Origin: Fibrobacter sp. UWT2
GTDB lineage: Bacteria; Fibrobacterota; Fibrobacteria; Fibrobacterales; Fibrobacteraceae
Direction: 5' to 3'
Assembly (NCBI RefSeq): GCF_900142545.1
Contig: NZ_FRBF01000007.1
Coordinates: 62,001 to 126,000, forward strand
DNA: 64,000 bases
This document shows, one piece after another, positions 9,144 through 18,647 of this stretch; positions within the stretch are counted from its first letter, which is position 1; each line of letters opens with the position of its first letter. Made by a program: the position numbers and the translations under genes. The notes under the pieces were generated by a model. It searched no databases. It was not told the DNA's origin and saw only the letters and a list, made by a program, of their open reading frames with translations.

Positions 9144-10529
9144 ATGTCAAGTTTGAATTCCGAGCGCCTTAATTCCTTTGGTACCGCAAGTATCCCGAAA
9201 CTGGTTTTGCAGTTCTCGGTCCCGGCCATCATCAGCATGCTGGTGAACGCCCTCTACAACGTGGTCGACCGCTTTTTCGTGGGCCAGGGCGTCGGCAGCC
9301 TCGGCATCGCAGGCATTACGCTCTGTTTTCCGATTTTCCTGTTCATGATGGCCATGTCCATGATGGTGGGCGTAGGCGGCAACACGCTATTCGCGATTCG
9401 CCTCGGGCAAAAGAAGTACATCCAGGCAAGCATCATTCTGAACAATTCCTTTTCGCTCCTGATTTTGATGGCAATTGGAGCGTTCACGCTGGGCGAAATC
9501 TTTATGGAACCGCTCCTGAAGTTGTTTGGCGCGAGCGAGCAGACTTTGCCTGTCGCCAGCAGCTACATGCGCATCATTTTGTGCGGTGCAGCCTTCCAGA
9601 CAATCGCCCCAGGCATGAACCACTTTATCCGTTCGATGGGCCACCCGAAAACGGCCATGTTCCGCGAAATCGCGGGTGCTGTCACGAACATCATTCTCGA
9701 CTACCTCTTTATCATGAAATTCCACTGGGGTATCGAGGGTGCCGCCTGGGCGACCATCGCATCGCAGCTGGTAGCATCGGCTCTCATTACGCAGTTCTTT
9801 GTCAAGAAATCATCGCCGATCAAGATTCGCTGGCGCCACATGAAGTTGCATGCCGCCTATGTCCGCAAAATCTACATTCTCGGTCTTCCACCTTCCGTGA
9901 TGCAGATTTGCAACAGCCTGATGAATGCCATTTTGGCCTGGAGCCTCACCACCTACGGTAACATCAGCGTCAAGACGACGGGTGCGCTTTCCGGAGGCGA
10001 CATGGCGATTTCCGCTTTCGGTATTACCAACAGCATTGTTTGCATTGTCATTCTGCCTCTGCTTGGATTTGTGCACGGAACGCAGCCGATTATCGGCTAC
10101 AATTATGGAGCACGCCTCAATAGCCGCGTCAAGGCCACCCTCAAGTTCACCTTTATTTATGCGGGCAGCTTTATGTTCGCCACTTGGGCAATTCTCATGT
10201 GGCAGGCAGAAACCTTCGTGGCACCGTTTGCGCCGAACGATCCTGAACTCATCAAACTTTCGGCTTGGGCCATGCGCATTTTTGCGGCAGCCTTCTTTAT
10301 GATTCCCTTCGGCATGGTGTCGGGGAACTTTTTCCAGGGTACAGGAAAAGCGTTCAGGGCTATGTTCCTGAACGCTTGTCGTCAAGTGATTTTACTTATA
10401 CCGTTCTTGCTTGTACTCCCCCACTTCTTTGAGCTGAAGGGAGTGTTCATGGCGCAGCCCATTGCAGACACGGGTGCTGCTGTTATTGGGCTTTGCATGC
10501 TGTGGCATGAGCTTAAGAAGCTTAAGTAG
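9144..10529 (+). CDS. MATE family multidrug/Na+ antiporter
   Basis: A 461-residue integral membrane protein with about twelve hydrophobic segments. The N-terminal SIPKLVLQFSVPAIISMLVNALYN region and the following VDRFFVGQGVG are typical of the MATE family (MepA/DinF-like branch). Members export cationic drugs or metabolites using a sodium or proton gradient. The gene starts 33 bp after the diguanylate cyclase and may be cotranscribed. The start has no strong ribosome binding site. Substrate cannot be inferred from sequence. Confidence 0.92.
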   Translation: MSSLNSERLNSFGTASIPKLVLQFSVPAIISMLVNALYNVVDRFFVGQGVGSLGIAGITLCFPIFLFMMAMSMMVGVGGNTLFAIRLGQKKYIQASIILNNSFSLLILMAIGAFTLGEIFMEPLLKLFGASEQTLPVASSYMRIILCGAAFQTIAPGMNHFIRSMGHPKTAMFREIAGAVTNIILDYLFIMKFHWGIEGAAWATIASQLVASALITQFFVKKSSPIKIRWRHMKLHAAYVRKIYILGLPPSVMQICNSLMNAILAWSLTTYGNISVKTTGALSGGDMAISAFGITNSIVCIVILPLLGFVHGTQPIIGYNYGARLNSRVKATLKFTFIYAGSFMFATWAILMWQAETFVAPFAPNDPELIKLSAWAMRIFAAAFFMIPFGMVSGNFFQGTGKAFRAMFLNACRQVILLIPFLLVLPHFFELKGVFMAQPIADTGAAVIGLCMLWHELKKLK

Positions 10530-10537
10530 GAATGCTG

Positions 10538-10558
10538 ATGCTGAACCAAGTTCAGCAT
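10538..10558. repeat. short dispersed hairpin repeat between convergent genes
   Basis: A perfect inverted repeat, ATGCTGAAC-caa-GTTCAGCAT, followed by GACTTCAGGATGACATC. A diverged relative (52639-52659) sits in the same position, between a plus-strand stop and a minus-strand stop. It resembles the small dispersed palindromes found in many bacterial genomes and may act as a bidirectional terminator. Confidence 0.6.
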
Positions 10559-10573
10559 GACTTCAGGATGACA

Positions 10574-12736
10574 TCAGCGGACGGTCACGCGGCGGGTTTC
10601 GCGGGCAACTTTCACGATGTATGAACCCGGCTTGAGGTTCGGCACCACCGTTTCAGCACCAGCGAGTGCGCCCTGACGCACCACGCGTCCCTGCAGATCC
10701 ATCACGGCGAACTTGGCGGAAGCCGCATTCGTCACGGAAATAGTAAGGGCGGAACGCATGTCGTTTCTGACCGCAAAGAGAGACTTAACTGCAGAAGCCA
10801 CGGGCTTGATTGCGTCGGTGCCAACGCGGAAGCTCATCACCTTTGCCGCCTTGCCATCAATATTCACGAACAAGGTGTAATAGCCTTCCGGCAACACAAT
10901 CTTGGATTTATCGACTATGGGCTTGGAAAGATTTGAGAGATCGAAGCCACCCTTGTAAACGCCCGGAGTAGAAATCTTATCAAAGCCTTCTACAACAGAA
11001 TCCGTTACAGAATGACCCTTGACCAACGTATAAGAGATAGTCGACGGAGTGATTGTATCGCAAACAGTCACTGGTTCAGCACCCATTCCGCAAGTACCAG
11101 CAGTCGTCGTTGTGTAGCAAATGCTATAAGATGCTGCAGACTGATGATCAGCCGACTTTGCACCCTTTATGGTAATTGCAGACTTAGGCAGTTGAGCCAG
11201 GAACATATTCGTGCTGATTTCGAAATTGCTCATTGTCGTGCGGCGGTCGCATGCAAAGATATCTACATCGTACTGAGCGCCGACTTCAAGTTTGCCGCTA
11301 GCGCCTTCAAAGGCATCAAGATCTACATAGCCCGGAGCATCCAGGTGGACTCCGCCCAAGTCAATGGCCAGCTTGTTATCGATAAACGCCCAAATGTCAT
11401 CGCTACCGCGAAGAGCCAAGCGAAGACCCGGCTTATAGGTAAACTTGGCATGGGTTTCATAGCAGAAATGATGGTTGCGTCCACCGGTTCCATCGGTTTT
11501 AACCATGGATACCCAGCGGTATTCTGATTGTATCGCCCCTTTCTGCACCTGTTTATCTGTTCCATATTCAAAGAATGGCCAACCTTCAGGAGCTGCGTCG
11601 GGGCAGCTCCAACCAAGCACGCAATTGTCCGGAAATGTTCTCGGCAACTTAAGAGCGGTCTGAATAAACTCTTCAGTGGTTGAGCCATCACGGAAAATGC
11701 CCTCGCAATTATGTCCCTTGCTCCAACCCGGACCATTGCACAACAAGTCCATTACAGGAACGCCTTCCACAGAATCGAGTTTTCTAAGCGACGGGCCATA
11801 GAACACCGGGCCTTCGGCATCGCGTTTGACGCGTGCAGCCGCAAGCGGAGTCTGGTCCGAGTTTGCAAGTTTCACAGAAGCATCATCCGTTTGTTCTACC
11901 GGGAAGAATCCTCCAATAGCGGAAGTTCCTAACGGCATATAGTAATCGGAGCTGAATTCCCACCAACCGCCACGTTCCATGTGCAAAACAGGCATGTCGT
12001 AGCAGCTCATTTCGTTTACGCCTTGCGTGTAATTGAACAGCTGGTCAAAGTACTTTTCTTCAAGAAAGCACTTCTTACCGGCAGTAGTCAGCTTGGGCTT
12101 TTTCGTTGTAGGATCAAGAGTCGTTTCTACAAGTCCCGAAGTCACACCGATACAATCGTTTACCGCTTTGAGAGCCGTTTCAAGGTCAACTCCTTGAGCA
12201 CCGGCCTGGCAACCTTCGCCCCCCTGAGAGTAGCAAGAGAATGCCGGATGCAGCTTGGCATCGGAATCATAGACGATCCATGACATTTCGTACGAACAGA
12301 CGCCTTCTATCGAAGTCACTTCACTTTCATGAAAATACCAACCGTCTTCATTGGTCTTCATCGACTCATCTGGCACAAAATACAGGGAATCACCCCCCAT
12401 ATCAAAAATCATCTTCATCGGTATCGGAGACGCCACCGAACCGGTCTCCCAGTTGCCGTTCATGCCAAGCATATCTTCGCGATCAGCATCGTCATCGCGG
12501 AAAATCACCACGTTATCAGTAACTTCATCGTCGGCAAACGTATACTCGTACCAGCCGCACAGATATGCGTAAGCCGTCATAGGCTTGCCAGTTACACCAC
12601 CATCGGTACTGATCATGGGAGCCGACGCCACCCATTCTTGCATATTGGGCGGAACCACCATAAAGAAATGCTTTTGACCAGCCCATGCCGCAGAACACAC
12701 CAACGCGGCACAAGCCATAACAGACAATTTGTTCAT
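10574..12736 (-). CDS. fibro-slime protein with T9SS-like C-terminal domain
   Basis: A 720-residue exported protein with signal peptide MNKLSVMACAALVCSAAWA. The N-terminal half, with its regularly placed cysteines, matches the two larger fibro-slime proteins upstream in the window. The fibro-slime core is at about 424-500 (LRGSDDIWAFIDNKLAIDLG, then FACDRRTTMSN). Unlike those two, it ends in a module of about 70 residues with VMDLQGRVVRQG and GSYIVKV, resembling a type A type IX secretion sorting domain. It is therefore likely transported across the outer membrane by T9SS. The start is preceded by AGGAGG. Cellulose adhesion is inferred from the family. Confidence 0.92.
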   Translation of the reverse strand: MNKLSVMACAALVCSAAWAGQKHFFMVVPPNMQEWVASAPMISTDGGVTGKPMTAYAYLCGWYEYTFADDEVTDNVVIFRDDDADREDMLGMNGNWETGSVASPIPMKMIFDMGGDSLYFVPDESMKTNEDGWYFHESEVTSIEGVCSYEMSWIVYDSDAKLHPAFSCYSQGGEGCQAGAQGVDLETALKAVNDCIGVTSGLVETTLDPTTKKPKLTTAGKKCFLEEKYFDQLFNYTQGVNEMSCYDMPVLHMERGGWWEFSSDYYMPLGTSAIGGFFPVEQTDDASVKLANSDQTPLAAARVKRDAEGPVFYGPSLRKLDSVEGVPVMDLLCNGPGWSKGHNCEGIFRDGSTTEEFIQTALKLPRTFPDNCVLGWSCPDAAPEGWPFFEYGTDKQVQKGAIQSEYRWVSMVKTDGTGGRNHHFCYETHAKFTYKPGLRLALRGSDDIWAFIDNKLAIDLGGVHLDAPGYVDLDAFEGASGKLEVGAQYDVDIFACDRRTTMSNFEISTNMFLAQLPKSAITIKGAKSADHQSAASYSICYTTTTAGTCGMGAEPVTVCDTITPSTISYTLVKGHSVTDSVVEGFDKISTPGVYKGGFDLSNLSKPIVDKSKIVLPEGYYTLFVNIDGKAAKVMSFRVGTDAIKPVASAVKSLFAVRNDMRSALTISVTNAASAKFAVMDLQGRVVRQGALAGAETVVPNLKPGSYIVKVARETRRVTVR

Positions 12737-12825
12737 ATAGAACCTCCTAATTTTCCATAATGGACAACGTAAATATATACGAAAATCTTACATCAGGCAA
12801 GTATTTTTTTACAAAACGCCCTAAA

Positions 12826-12855
12826 AACAAAAAGATGTAACGTCCGTTACATCTT
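12826..12855 (-). terminator. intrinsic terminator of lipoprotein gene
   Basis: Perfect 11-bp arms AAGATGTAACG/CGTTACATCTT with a 2-nt loop, followed on the minus strand by T-rich sequence. It lies 36 bp past the stop of the gene at 12891. Confidence 0.8.
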
Positions 12856-12890
12856 CGCTGTTTTGAGAGAGCCTTTATGTGCACTGATTT

Positions 12891-13376
12891 CTAGTACAAT
12901 TTCTTCATATCGGTAAGTTCGCCGCCCTTTTCGTGGAAAAGAACCAGCGAGCCCCCCTGCACCTTCTTGAAAATGGCAGTAAGCTTGGCAACCACGTCAG
13001 CTTCTTCGAAGCCGATTTCGTTGTAGGCGGTTTCGCCAATCACAATGCCCACGTTCATCAGATCCGGAGACGAACGACGCAGGTAGTTCAACAGGTCTTC
13101 GTCGCTATTGAGAATATCGGTTGCAGTCGGCTTTTCAAGTTCCGAGGGGTCGCGGGTGCTCACCAGAAGGGGGTACATCGCATCGGAAATGACCTGCTTG
13201 GAGTTCAGATAGAAGGTATTGCCCACGAACAAGCTAATGGAGTCGTTCAGGACCTGGCGAACTTCGAGAATCACGTCGCTCTGGGAAGAGGCTTCCTGGA
13301 TTTCGAGTTTGGAAGGACCGCAAGCCATAAGGGCCAACGAAACGACAGACAGGACCGCGAGGGCAAGTTTCTTCAT
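12891..13376 (-). CDS. small predicted lipoprotein of unknown function
   Basis: A 161-residue product starting MKKLALAVLSVVSLALMAC. The LMAC lipobox predicts lipidation at Cys19 and membrane anchoring. The body is mixed alpha/beta with conserved-looking stretches (DATVILEVRQ-like N-terminal helix, a GNTFYLNSKQ strand), but no recognised domain. The start at 13376 is supported by AGAGG seven bases upstream; a longer frame reaching 13460 lacks any such signal and would bury the signal peptide. It follows the acetyltransferase-like gene by 77 bp and ends in a clear terminator, so it may close the azlCD transcript or be separate. Confidence 0.8.
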   Translation of the reverse strand: MKKLALAVLSVVSLALMACGPSKLEIQEASSQSDVILEVRQVLNDSISLFVGNTFYLNSKQVISDAMYPLLVSTRDPSELEKPTATDILNSDEDLLNYLRRSSPDLMNVGIVIGETAYNEIGFEEADVVAKLTAIFKKVQGGSLVLFHEKGGELTDMKKLY

Positions 13377-13453
13377 AATAAACCTCTTTGATTTGTAGCA
13401 AAAATATAATTTTTTTGAGGTTCGGGGGGAAAAAACCGCTATATCAAGAAAAA

Positions 13454-14263
13454 TTAACACTTTTTCAAGATGACTAGAGCTCGTTCAATGAGTTCGGGCT
13501 TCAAGTCAAAGATGCGACTCAAGGTTTCTACGCGAACGGATTCCTCGATCTTTTCGATGCGGGAACCGTTGGCATCGCGAGTCACGAGGTTGCCCTTTTG
13601 ATAATAGTACTGCACGCCACGTTCGCGGTCCAGGCGGTTCAGCACCGGGTAAGTCATCATTTCACGGTAGAAGCTTTCATTCCAATGTTGCTTGAATTCT
13701 TCAACGGAAACGCCCTCGACCGGATATTCGAAGCGGAGCTTCATCGGAGCTCCCGCACCGCCCGTCCATAAGGCCATGGAATCGACGGTCGGGCGGTCCA
13801 GCCTTACGCAGTTCGGGACCAGCGGAAAGAAGGCTGATCCCTTGCCTTGCGGAGGCGGCAAGGGAATCGGGAGCGGGTCAAAAATCAGGTAACCGGGATC
13901 GAAGAGATATTCAGTAGACGAGAGGGCGCTCGTAAACTCGCTACAGACGAGAGGCGAGAGAGAATCAGGATCCGGCAATATCAATGCGCAGTGGATATTC
14001 TTTTCCTTGCGCTTGTGACCCATCACCAAACGCGGCGAAAGCCCCATATCTTTGAACACTTGATACAAGTGCCATGTCATACTGAAGCAGGTACCGCCGC
14101 CCATCCAGGCGTCTACATCGTTCTGAAAGCTGTCATCGAGCTTTTGCGCGGCTGTGGAACTACCCGTCGATTCCAGACGAATAATTTTCGTCAAGTTCTC
14201 GTAGGTGACTTTGGACAACTTATCGCAGATGTCCTGAATCTTTTTCCATTGTTCGGGGAGCAT
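13454..14263 (-). CDS. arylamine N-acetyltransferase-like protein
   Basis: A cytoplasmic 269-residue protein. The pattern suggests the NAT/transglutaminase cysteine-protease fold: YENLTK near residue 21, GGGTCFSM with candidate nucleophile Cys59, HCAL with His91, and YLFDPGYL with Asp122. Classic NATs use a Cys-His-Asp triad to transfer acetyl groups from acetyl-CoA to arylamines. The His-Asp spacing is larger here than in characterised enzymes and overall similarity is weak, so a different acyl-transfer or thiol-hydrolase activity is possible. It lies 9 bp downstream of azlD and is probably cotranscribed with azlCD. Confidence 0.65.
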   Translation of the reverse strand: MLPEQWKKIQDICDKLSKVTYENLTKIIRLESTGSSTAAQKLDDSFQNDVDAWMGGGTCFSMTWHLYQVFKDMGLSPRLVMGHKRKEKNIHCALILPDPDSLSPLVCSEFTSALSSTEYLFDPGYLIFDPLPIPLPPPQGKGSAFFPLVPNCVRLDRPTVDSMALWTGGAGAPMKLRFEYPVEGVSVEEFKQHWNESFYREMMTYPVLNRLDRERGVQYYYQKGNLVTRDANGSRIEKIEESVRVETLSRIFDLKPELIERALVILKKC

Positions 14264-14272
14264 AAAATAAAT

Positions 14273-14590
14273 TTAGAAAAGCATCAAGATGCCGTCGACG
14301 CCGAGAACAGTCACGCAAGCGACCACGGCAACGCCCACCAAGCCAAGGCCAAGAAGCGAAGCGACGACTGCCGCCACTAGGGCACATGCCCCCGAAAGCT
14401 TACTGTCGGTCGAATAGAGAATCGCAGGCACGGTCATCGCGGCAAGCACCGTGTACGGCACATATGCCAAGAAGGATCGCCAGAAACGGCTCTTAATTTT
14501 ACCCTTCAAGAGAACGAACGGCACCGCACGCAGCAAGTAGGTAACGCCCGCCATCACAAGCAGGAACAAGAAGTAATCTCTTAAGTGCAT
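14273..14590 (-). CDS. azlD: AzlD-like branched-chain amino acid exporter subunit
   Basis: A 105-residue membrane protein with four hydrophobic segments and the family hallmarks TYLLRAVPFVLL and a proline-containing second helix. AzlD proteins are the small partner of AzlC in branched-chain amino acid (and analogue) export. The start overlaps the end of azlC by 10 bp, typical of a translationally coupled two-subunit exporter. A longer alternative frame over the same DNA is not supported. Confidence 0.85.
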   Translation of the reverse strand: MHLRDYFLFLLVMAGVTYLLRAVPFVLLKGKIKSRFWRSFLAYVPYTVLAAMTVPAILYSTDSKLSGACALVAAVVASLLGLGLVGVAVVACVTVLGVDGILMLF

Positions 14591-15285
14591 GCGTCCTCCT
14601 CGTCTTTAACCGGGAAAAAGGCGGCACCCAAGAGCGAGGCAACGAGCGCGCAAATAATGATTGCAAAACCGACCGTGACACCGCTCAGAGCAGGAACATA
14701 CTTGAACGCAAGGCTGCAGGCAATCGCAATCAGCACGGCAACCAAAGTCGGGCGGTGCGCCTTCATTTGCGGCACCACAATGGCCACAAACATTCCATAC
14801 AAGGCAACGCCCAAAGCGTTCGTCACAACAGCAGGCAAAATTTCACCACAAATTGCACCGCACATTGTACCCGAAGACCAGCCGATATACGGGAGCACCA
14901 TAAGGCCTGCAAAATACCGGGCAGTCACAGGTTGAGTTTGACTTACGGCAAGCGCATAAATTTCGTCGGTAATTCCCGTTGCAAGCATCAGGCGCTTGAA
15001 CGTACCGAACGAGGGCGCCACCTTTTGCGACAAAGAAATCGCCATCAAGCTATAACGCAAGTTGATAAAGAACGTGGCGATCGCCATTTCGATAAAAGTG
15101 CCGGCGGCATCGGACATAATCTGGAGCCCGGCAAACTGCCCGGCCGAGGTCAAGTTCGTCATCGAAATAAAGGTGACCAGCGGCCAGCTAATCAGCTTGG
15201 ACCCGGCAATTCCGAACGAAAACGACACGGCGAAATAGCCGAGTCCAATCGGAAGTCCGTCTTTTACACCATTTGAAAATTTCAT
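14581..15285 (-). CDS. azlC: AzlC family amino acid exporter large subunit
   Basis: A 234-residue polytopic membrane protein with the AzlC opening pattern GLPIGLGYFAVSFSFG and the following NLTSAGQFAG segment. AzlC works with AzlD to export branched-chain amino acids. It is the first gene of a minus-strand group azlC-azlD-acetyltransferase-like. No specific operator is visible upstream; the 119-bp gap also contains the terminator of the divergently placed GH5 gene region. Confidence 0.88.
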   Translation of the reverse strand: MKFSNGVKDGLPIGLGYFAVSFSFGIAGSKLISWPLVTFISMTNLTSAGQFAGLQIMSDAAGTFIEMAIATFFINLRYSLMAISLSQKVAPSFGTFKRLMLATGITDEIYALAVSQTQPVTARYFAGLMVLPYIGWSSGTMCGAICGEILPAVVTNALGVALYGMFVAIVVPQMKAHRPTLVAVLIAIACSLAFKYVPALSGVTVGFAIIICALVASLLGAAFFPVKDEEDACT

Positions 15286-15344
15286 GGGCGCAAATATAGA
15301 AAAACTTTATAACAAAACTATGCAGATATATAAATTTATGCATA

Positions 15345-15379
15345 AAAATCCCGTCTCGAATTATCCTTCGAAGCGGGAC
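15345..15379 (-). terminator. probable terminator of GH5 gene
   Basis: Imperfect arms CCCGTCTCGAA and TTCGAAGCGGG around ttatcc, followed on the minus strand by a T-run. It lies 26 bp past the stop of the GH5 gene. Confidence 0.7.
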
Positions 15380-15404
15380 TCATTTCAAACAGTCAGATTG
15401 ACGA

Positions 15405-18008
15405 CTACTTGATCGAAATCCGGCGAGTCAAGCTATTGGAACCCGCACGCACGCGCACAACGTAATTGCCCTGGCGGAGCATGTCGAGAGCGACAGAACC
15501 GCTCACCTGCTTAAAGCCTACAACCGGGCGCCCCTGCATATCGAACACGTCGAGACGGACCATATCGGAACCCGAAACATGGAGCGTACGGTTTTCAACC
15601 GCAAGCAGAATCGGACTTGCCACAGGTGCTGTAGCAAAGGTCGTATGTTCAGTCACGGAAAGCTTGATTTCGTAGGTTTGACCATTGATGGTCAAGGTTT
15701 CTACATAATCGCCAGGCGTAAAGTAATCAGGCACCGTAGTCGCAGAAACGATATATTCACTTCCGGACTGAGTCATGGTCACAAAATGCAAGTTGTAGGT
15801 TTTGCGAACTGCCGTCACCACATTCTGGAATACGATTTCTTCAAACTTGCCGTTTGGCGTTGCAGATTGTTCTATGTGGCCAACCACCAACACTTCGGCA
15901 TAAGCGGAGCTGCTAGATTCCTCAACACTGGAGCTAGATTCAACGCTGCTGCTGGACGATTCCGGTTCTGCGGAACTAGAAGATTCCGATTCAGAACTCG
16001 AAGATTCTACAGAGCTGCTGGATTCTTCACTCGAGCTAGAAACTCCTTCGCTGGAGCTGGATTCAACACTGCTGCTGGACAGTTCCGGTTCTGCGGAGCT
16101 AGAAGATTCCGATTCAGAACTCAAAGATTCTACAGAGCTGCTGGATTCTTCAACACTGGAGCTAGAGGCTTCACTAGAAGAGGATTCTTCACTCGAGCTA
16201 GAAACTTCTTCGCTGGAGCTGGACACTTCTTCGGAACTAGACGATTCTTCGCTGGAGCTAGATTCAGCGGAGCTGCTGGACTTGGGCACCACAACTATCA
16301 CCTTCGCCGTAGCAGAGGCGTTGTTATCCGGTCCAAAAACATCCAATTTCAAAGTATATTCATGATCACGGAGAGTTTCCTTGACAGCACCGGCAAGCGT
16401 AATCGTCTTTGTAGACCTATCCATCTGCAAGTTGATGGTTCCTTCGGGAACGCCGCTCGCCGCAATAGAATCCAAGTACTCATAACGGAATACAATCGGC
16501 AAAATGGAGTCGCCGGCAACAACCGTCTGCGTCGCATTTTCCGTAACGACAATCGTTGTCGCAACAGGCTTGTGCTTGATGGTGATCTTACCCGTTGCGG
16601 TCGTATTCGAGTCGACGCCAGTCACGGTTACCGTATAGGTAAACTCATAATCGCGCAAGGATGCTTCAGAGGCCCCCTTAATAGAATACGTTCTCGCATT
16701 CGTATCAAGTACGCTACCAAAGCCTTTCGGAAGGCCAGACAAGAAAACCTGAGTCACATTGTCATTATAGCGATAGACAATCGGGTTAATGGAATCGCCG
16801 GCAGTCACCGTCTGGTTCGCATTACCGCTAGTGAGTTCAAAGACCGTTTCGCGCTTTGCACTAGAGCTAGAAGATTCGACACTAGAGCTAGACGATGCAG
16901 GCGTTGCAGCACAGGCCGTGTACACCTGATTACGAATCGGAGCAAACACATTTTCATTTACCCATTTACCGCTTTCCGAATAATTCCAAGCGCCACCACT
17001 AAAATAGGAAGCCGTTTCACTCTTATTCGATACAGACCAGTTTGCACCTGACAGCTGATTCTTGGTCATCCACTGATACCAAGTACTGCTATAATCCTTA
17101 TTGAAGCCACCATTGCCGCTCGGCGCAGAATTTCCCCATTCGGTCACGAATACAGAAAGTCCGCCTTCCATCGCCTTTTCGGCTCTAGCACCCTGGTCAG
17201 TCGTCGTGTGGCGATACGGGTCATCACCCGCATAGTAGTGGAACGAATATGCCACATTAGCATCATTGAGCGGTTCGGCAAGAGCCGCATTGGTATACTG
17301 ATCGAAGTAGGGAGTTCCCACCACAATCAGGTTGTCGGAATAAGTACGAATTGTTTTGATAATCGTTTTTGCATACGGAGCAATTTTTTCTTTCCAGTAG
17401 TTTTGGGCTCCGCTCAGGTCAAACCAGCTGTCAGAACAATTGTTCTTGGGCTCATTGTAGATTTCAAAAATCACATTGTCATAGCCGCCCCATTTTTCAG
17501 CCATATAGCTAAAGAACGACTGTGCATCACTCGTAATCTGTTCTGCACAATGACTATGGAAATCGATAATCACGTAGATGTCATTTTTAATGGCGGCCGT
17601 CACCACCGAATCCATTAAATTCCTATGGAAATTCGTATTTGTAAAATAGTTCCCGTTTCCATTTTTCCAATCGCCATCAACACCGACAGGGCCACGAATC
17701 AATTGGATGTTCTGTTTTTCCACAAGTCCAGAAATCGTTTTTCCGTTCCAATAAGCCGGACCTTCGTCACCACTAGCCATGCTCCAGAAAAGGCTCATGC
17801 CCTGCACGGCAACTTCGTTACCGGCGGTCACACCCTTACAACTACCATAAATACGTCCATAGTTCTGAGAATTCTTACCAGCCTGCAGCTGACCATACTG
17901 GCTCACTGGGCCCACGCGGGTCGGGGTAACGGCAGCGGACGAAAGAGAAATAAACCCTGCGGCAAGCACCGTAAGGCCAAAGAGATTTGCAATTCTAGAA
18001 ATTTTCAT
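15405..18008 (-). CDS. secreted multidomain GH5 endoglucanase
   Basis: An 867-residue exported cellulase-type enzyme. After a signal peptide (residues 1-26) comes a GH5 domain to about 365, with acid/base Glu186 in YNEP and nucleophile Glu290 in VFVTEWGNS, as in subfamily-2-like endo-beta-1,4-glucanases. A short serine linker leads to two tandem Ig-like repeats (about 390-480 and 485-575), each containing an N-Q-T-V-x-A-G-D-S-I motif. A serine/glutamate linker of some 120 residues follows, then a small beta module, then a T9SS-like sorting domain (VFDMQGRPV, GNYVVRV). It should hydrolyse cellulose or mixed-linkage glucan outside the cell. The linker DNA (about 15900-16280) is internally repetitive. 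Confidence 0.93.
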   Translation of the reverse strand: MKISRIANLFGLTVLAAGFISLSSAAVTPTRVGPVSQYGQLQAGKNSQNYGRIYGSCKGVTAGNEVAVQGMSLFWSMASGDEGPAYWNGKTISGLVEKQNIQLIRGPVGVDGDWKNGNGNYFTNTNFHRNLMDSVVTAAIKNDIYVIIDFHSHCAEQITSDAQSFFSYMAEKWGGYDNVIFEIYNEPKNNCSDSWFDLSGAQNYWKEKIAPYAKTIIKTIRTYSDNLIVVGTPYFDQYTNAALAEPLNDANVAYSFHYYAGDDPYRHTTTDQGARAEKAMEGGLSVFVTEWGNSAPSGNGGFNKDYSSTWYQWMTKNQLSGANWSVSNKSETASYFSGGAWNYSESGKWVNENVFAPIRNQVYTACAATPASSSSSVESSSSSAKRETVFELTSGNANQTVTAGDSINPIVYRYNDNVTQVFLSGLPKGFGSVLDTNARTYSIKGASEASLRDYEFTYTVTVTGVDSNTTATGKITIKHKPVATTIVVTENATQTVVAGDSILPIVFRYEYLDSIAASGVPEGTINLQMDRSTKTITLAGAVKETLRDHEYTLKLDVFGPDNNASATAKVIVVVPKSSSSAESSSSEESSSSEEVSSSSEEVSSSSEESSSSEASSSSVEESSSSVESLSSESESSSSAEPELSSSSVESSSSEGVSSSSEESSSSVESSSSESESSSSAEPESSSSSVESSSSVEESSSSAYAEVLVVGHIEQSATPNGKFEEIVFQNVVTAVRKTYNLHFVTMTQSGSEYIVSATTVPDYFTPGDYVETLTINGQTYEIKLSVTEHTTFATAPVASPILLAVENRTLHVSGSDMVRLDVFDMQGRPVVGFKQVSGSVALDMLRQGNYVVRVRAGSNSLTRRISIK

Positions 18009-18060
18009 GGGCCCAAATTTAGAATTTTTAGGTCAAATTTCCACGTGATTTAAAACACAT

Positions 18061-18084
18061 AAAAAACCCGGCGGTTAGCCGGGC
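18061..18084 (-). terminator. intrinsic terminator of 18113-18550 gene
   Basis: A GC-rich hairpin (AGCCCGGC-taacc-GCCGGGTT on the minus strand) followed by six T, 29 bp beyond the stop codon. Confidence 0.88.
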
Positions 18085-18112
18085 TACAAAAGACGCAATG
18101 TGATGCAACGAA

Positions 18113-18550
18113 TTAGTTTTCGTTGTTGTGCATTTCCATCTGTTCGCGGTCCATCGTGTGCTGCAAGTATTCCTTGAAGTCACGATCGATGTTCACACCG
18201 TCGAGGTCGAGGTCATCGTTTTCCAACACGAACACGGCACTGGGGTTATCGAGCCAGCCGACCACGTCCACCTGATCGAGTTTCATGGACTTGTCGCCTG
18301 CAGCCTGAGCAACATATTCAACCTTAGACTTCTGAACCCAACCCTGTCCGCAAGGACCCTTCACGAGCACTTCGGTTTCACCATCCTTAAGGATAGTCAG
18401 TTCGTCATTAAAGCCTGCGGTACAAACAACGGAACCACCATCTTTTTCCTTGGTCAGGTCCACGTCACCCAGCTTAGATTTAACCTTCTTGCCAGCAGCG
18501 AAAGAAACGCTAACCATGAGAGCAAGAGCAATTAAGAGCACCTTTTTCAT
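18113..18550 (-). CDS. small exported protein, unknown function
   Basis: A 145-residue product with an N-terminal signal peptide (MKKVLLIALALMVSVSFAAG). The middle part has a CTAGF...GPCGQGWVQKS pattern with two cysteines, reminiscent of SH3-like bacterial domains that end in GWV, followed by an acidic C-terminus (ENDDLDLDGVN, then a Met/Glu/Asn-rich tail). The start at 18550 follows GAGGAAAG; the frame is open further upstream without a signal. It is divergent from mltG, and a periplasmic role linked to the wall would fit but is speculative. Confidence 0.75.
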   Translation of the reverse strand: MKKVLLIALALMVSVSFAAGKKVKSKLGDVDLTKEKDGGSVVCTAGFNDELTILKDGETEVLVKGPCGQGWVQKSKVEYVAQAAGDKSMKLDQVDVVGWLDNPSAVFVLENDDLDLDGVNIDRDFKEYLQHTMDREQMEMHNNEN

Positions 18551-18647
18551 ATCTTTCCTCAGAAACAGGTTAAAAACTTGACAATGCAAGTACGAATATA
18601 CCTTTTATTTTTGACTTTCGTCACGATTTCTTTTAAATTTTTGCGAT

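Noticed and set aside
15900-16280. Possible CRISPR-like or tandem repeat DNA
   Set aside because: The repeats encode Ser/Glu linker of the GH5 enzyme and lack regular spacers or a palindromic repeat unit.
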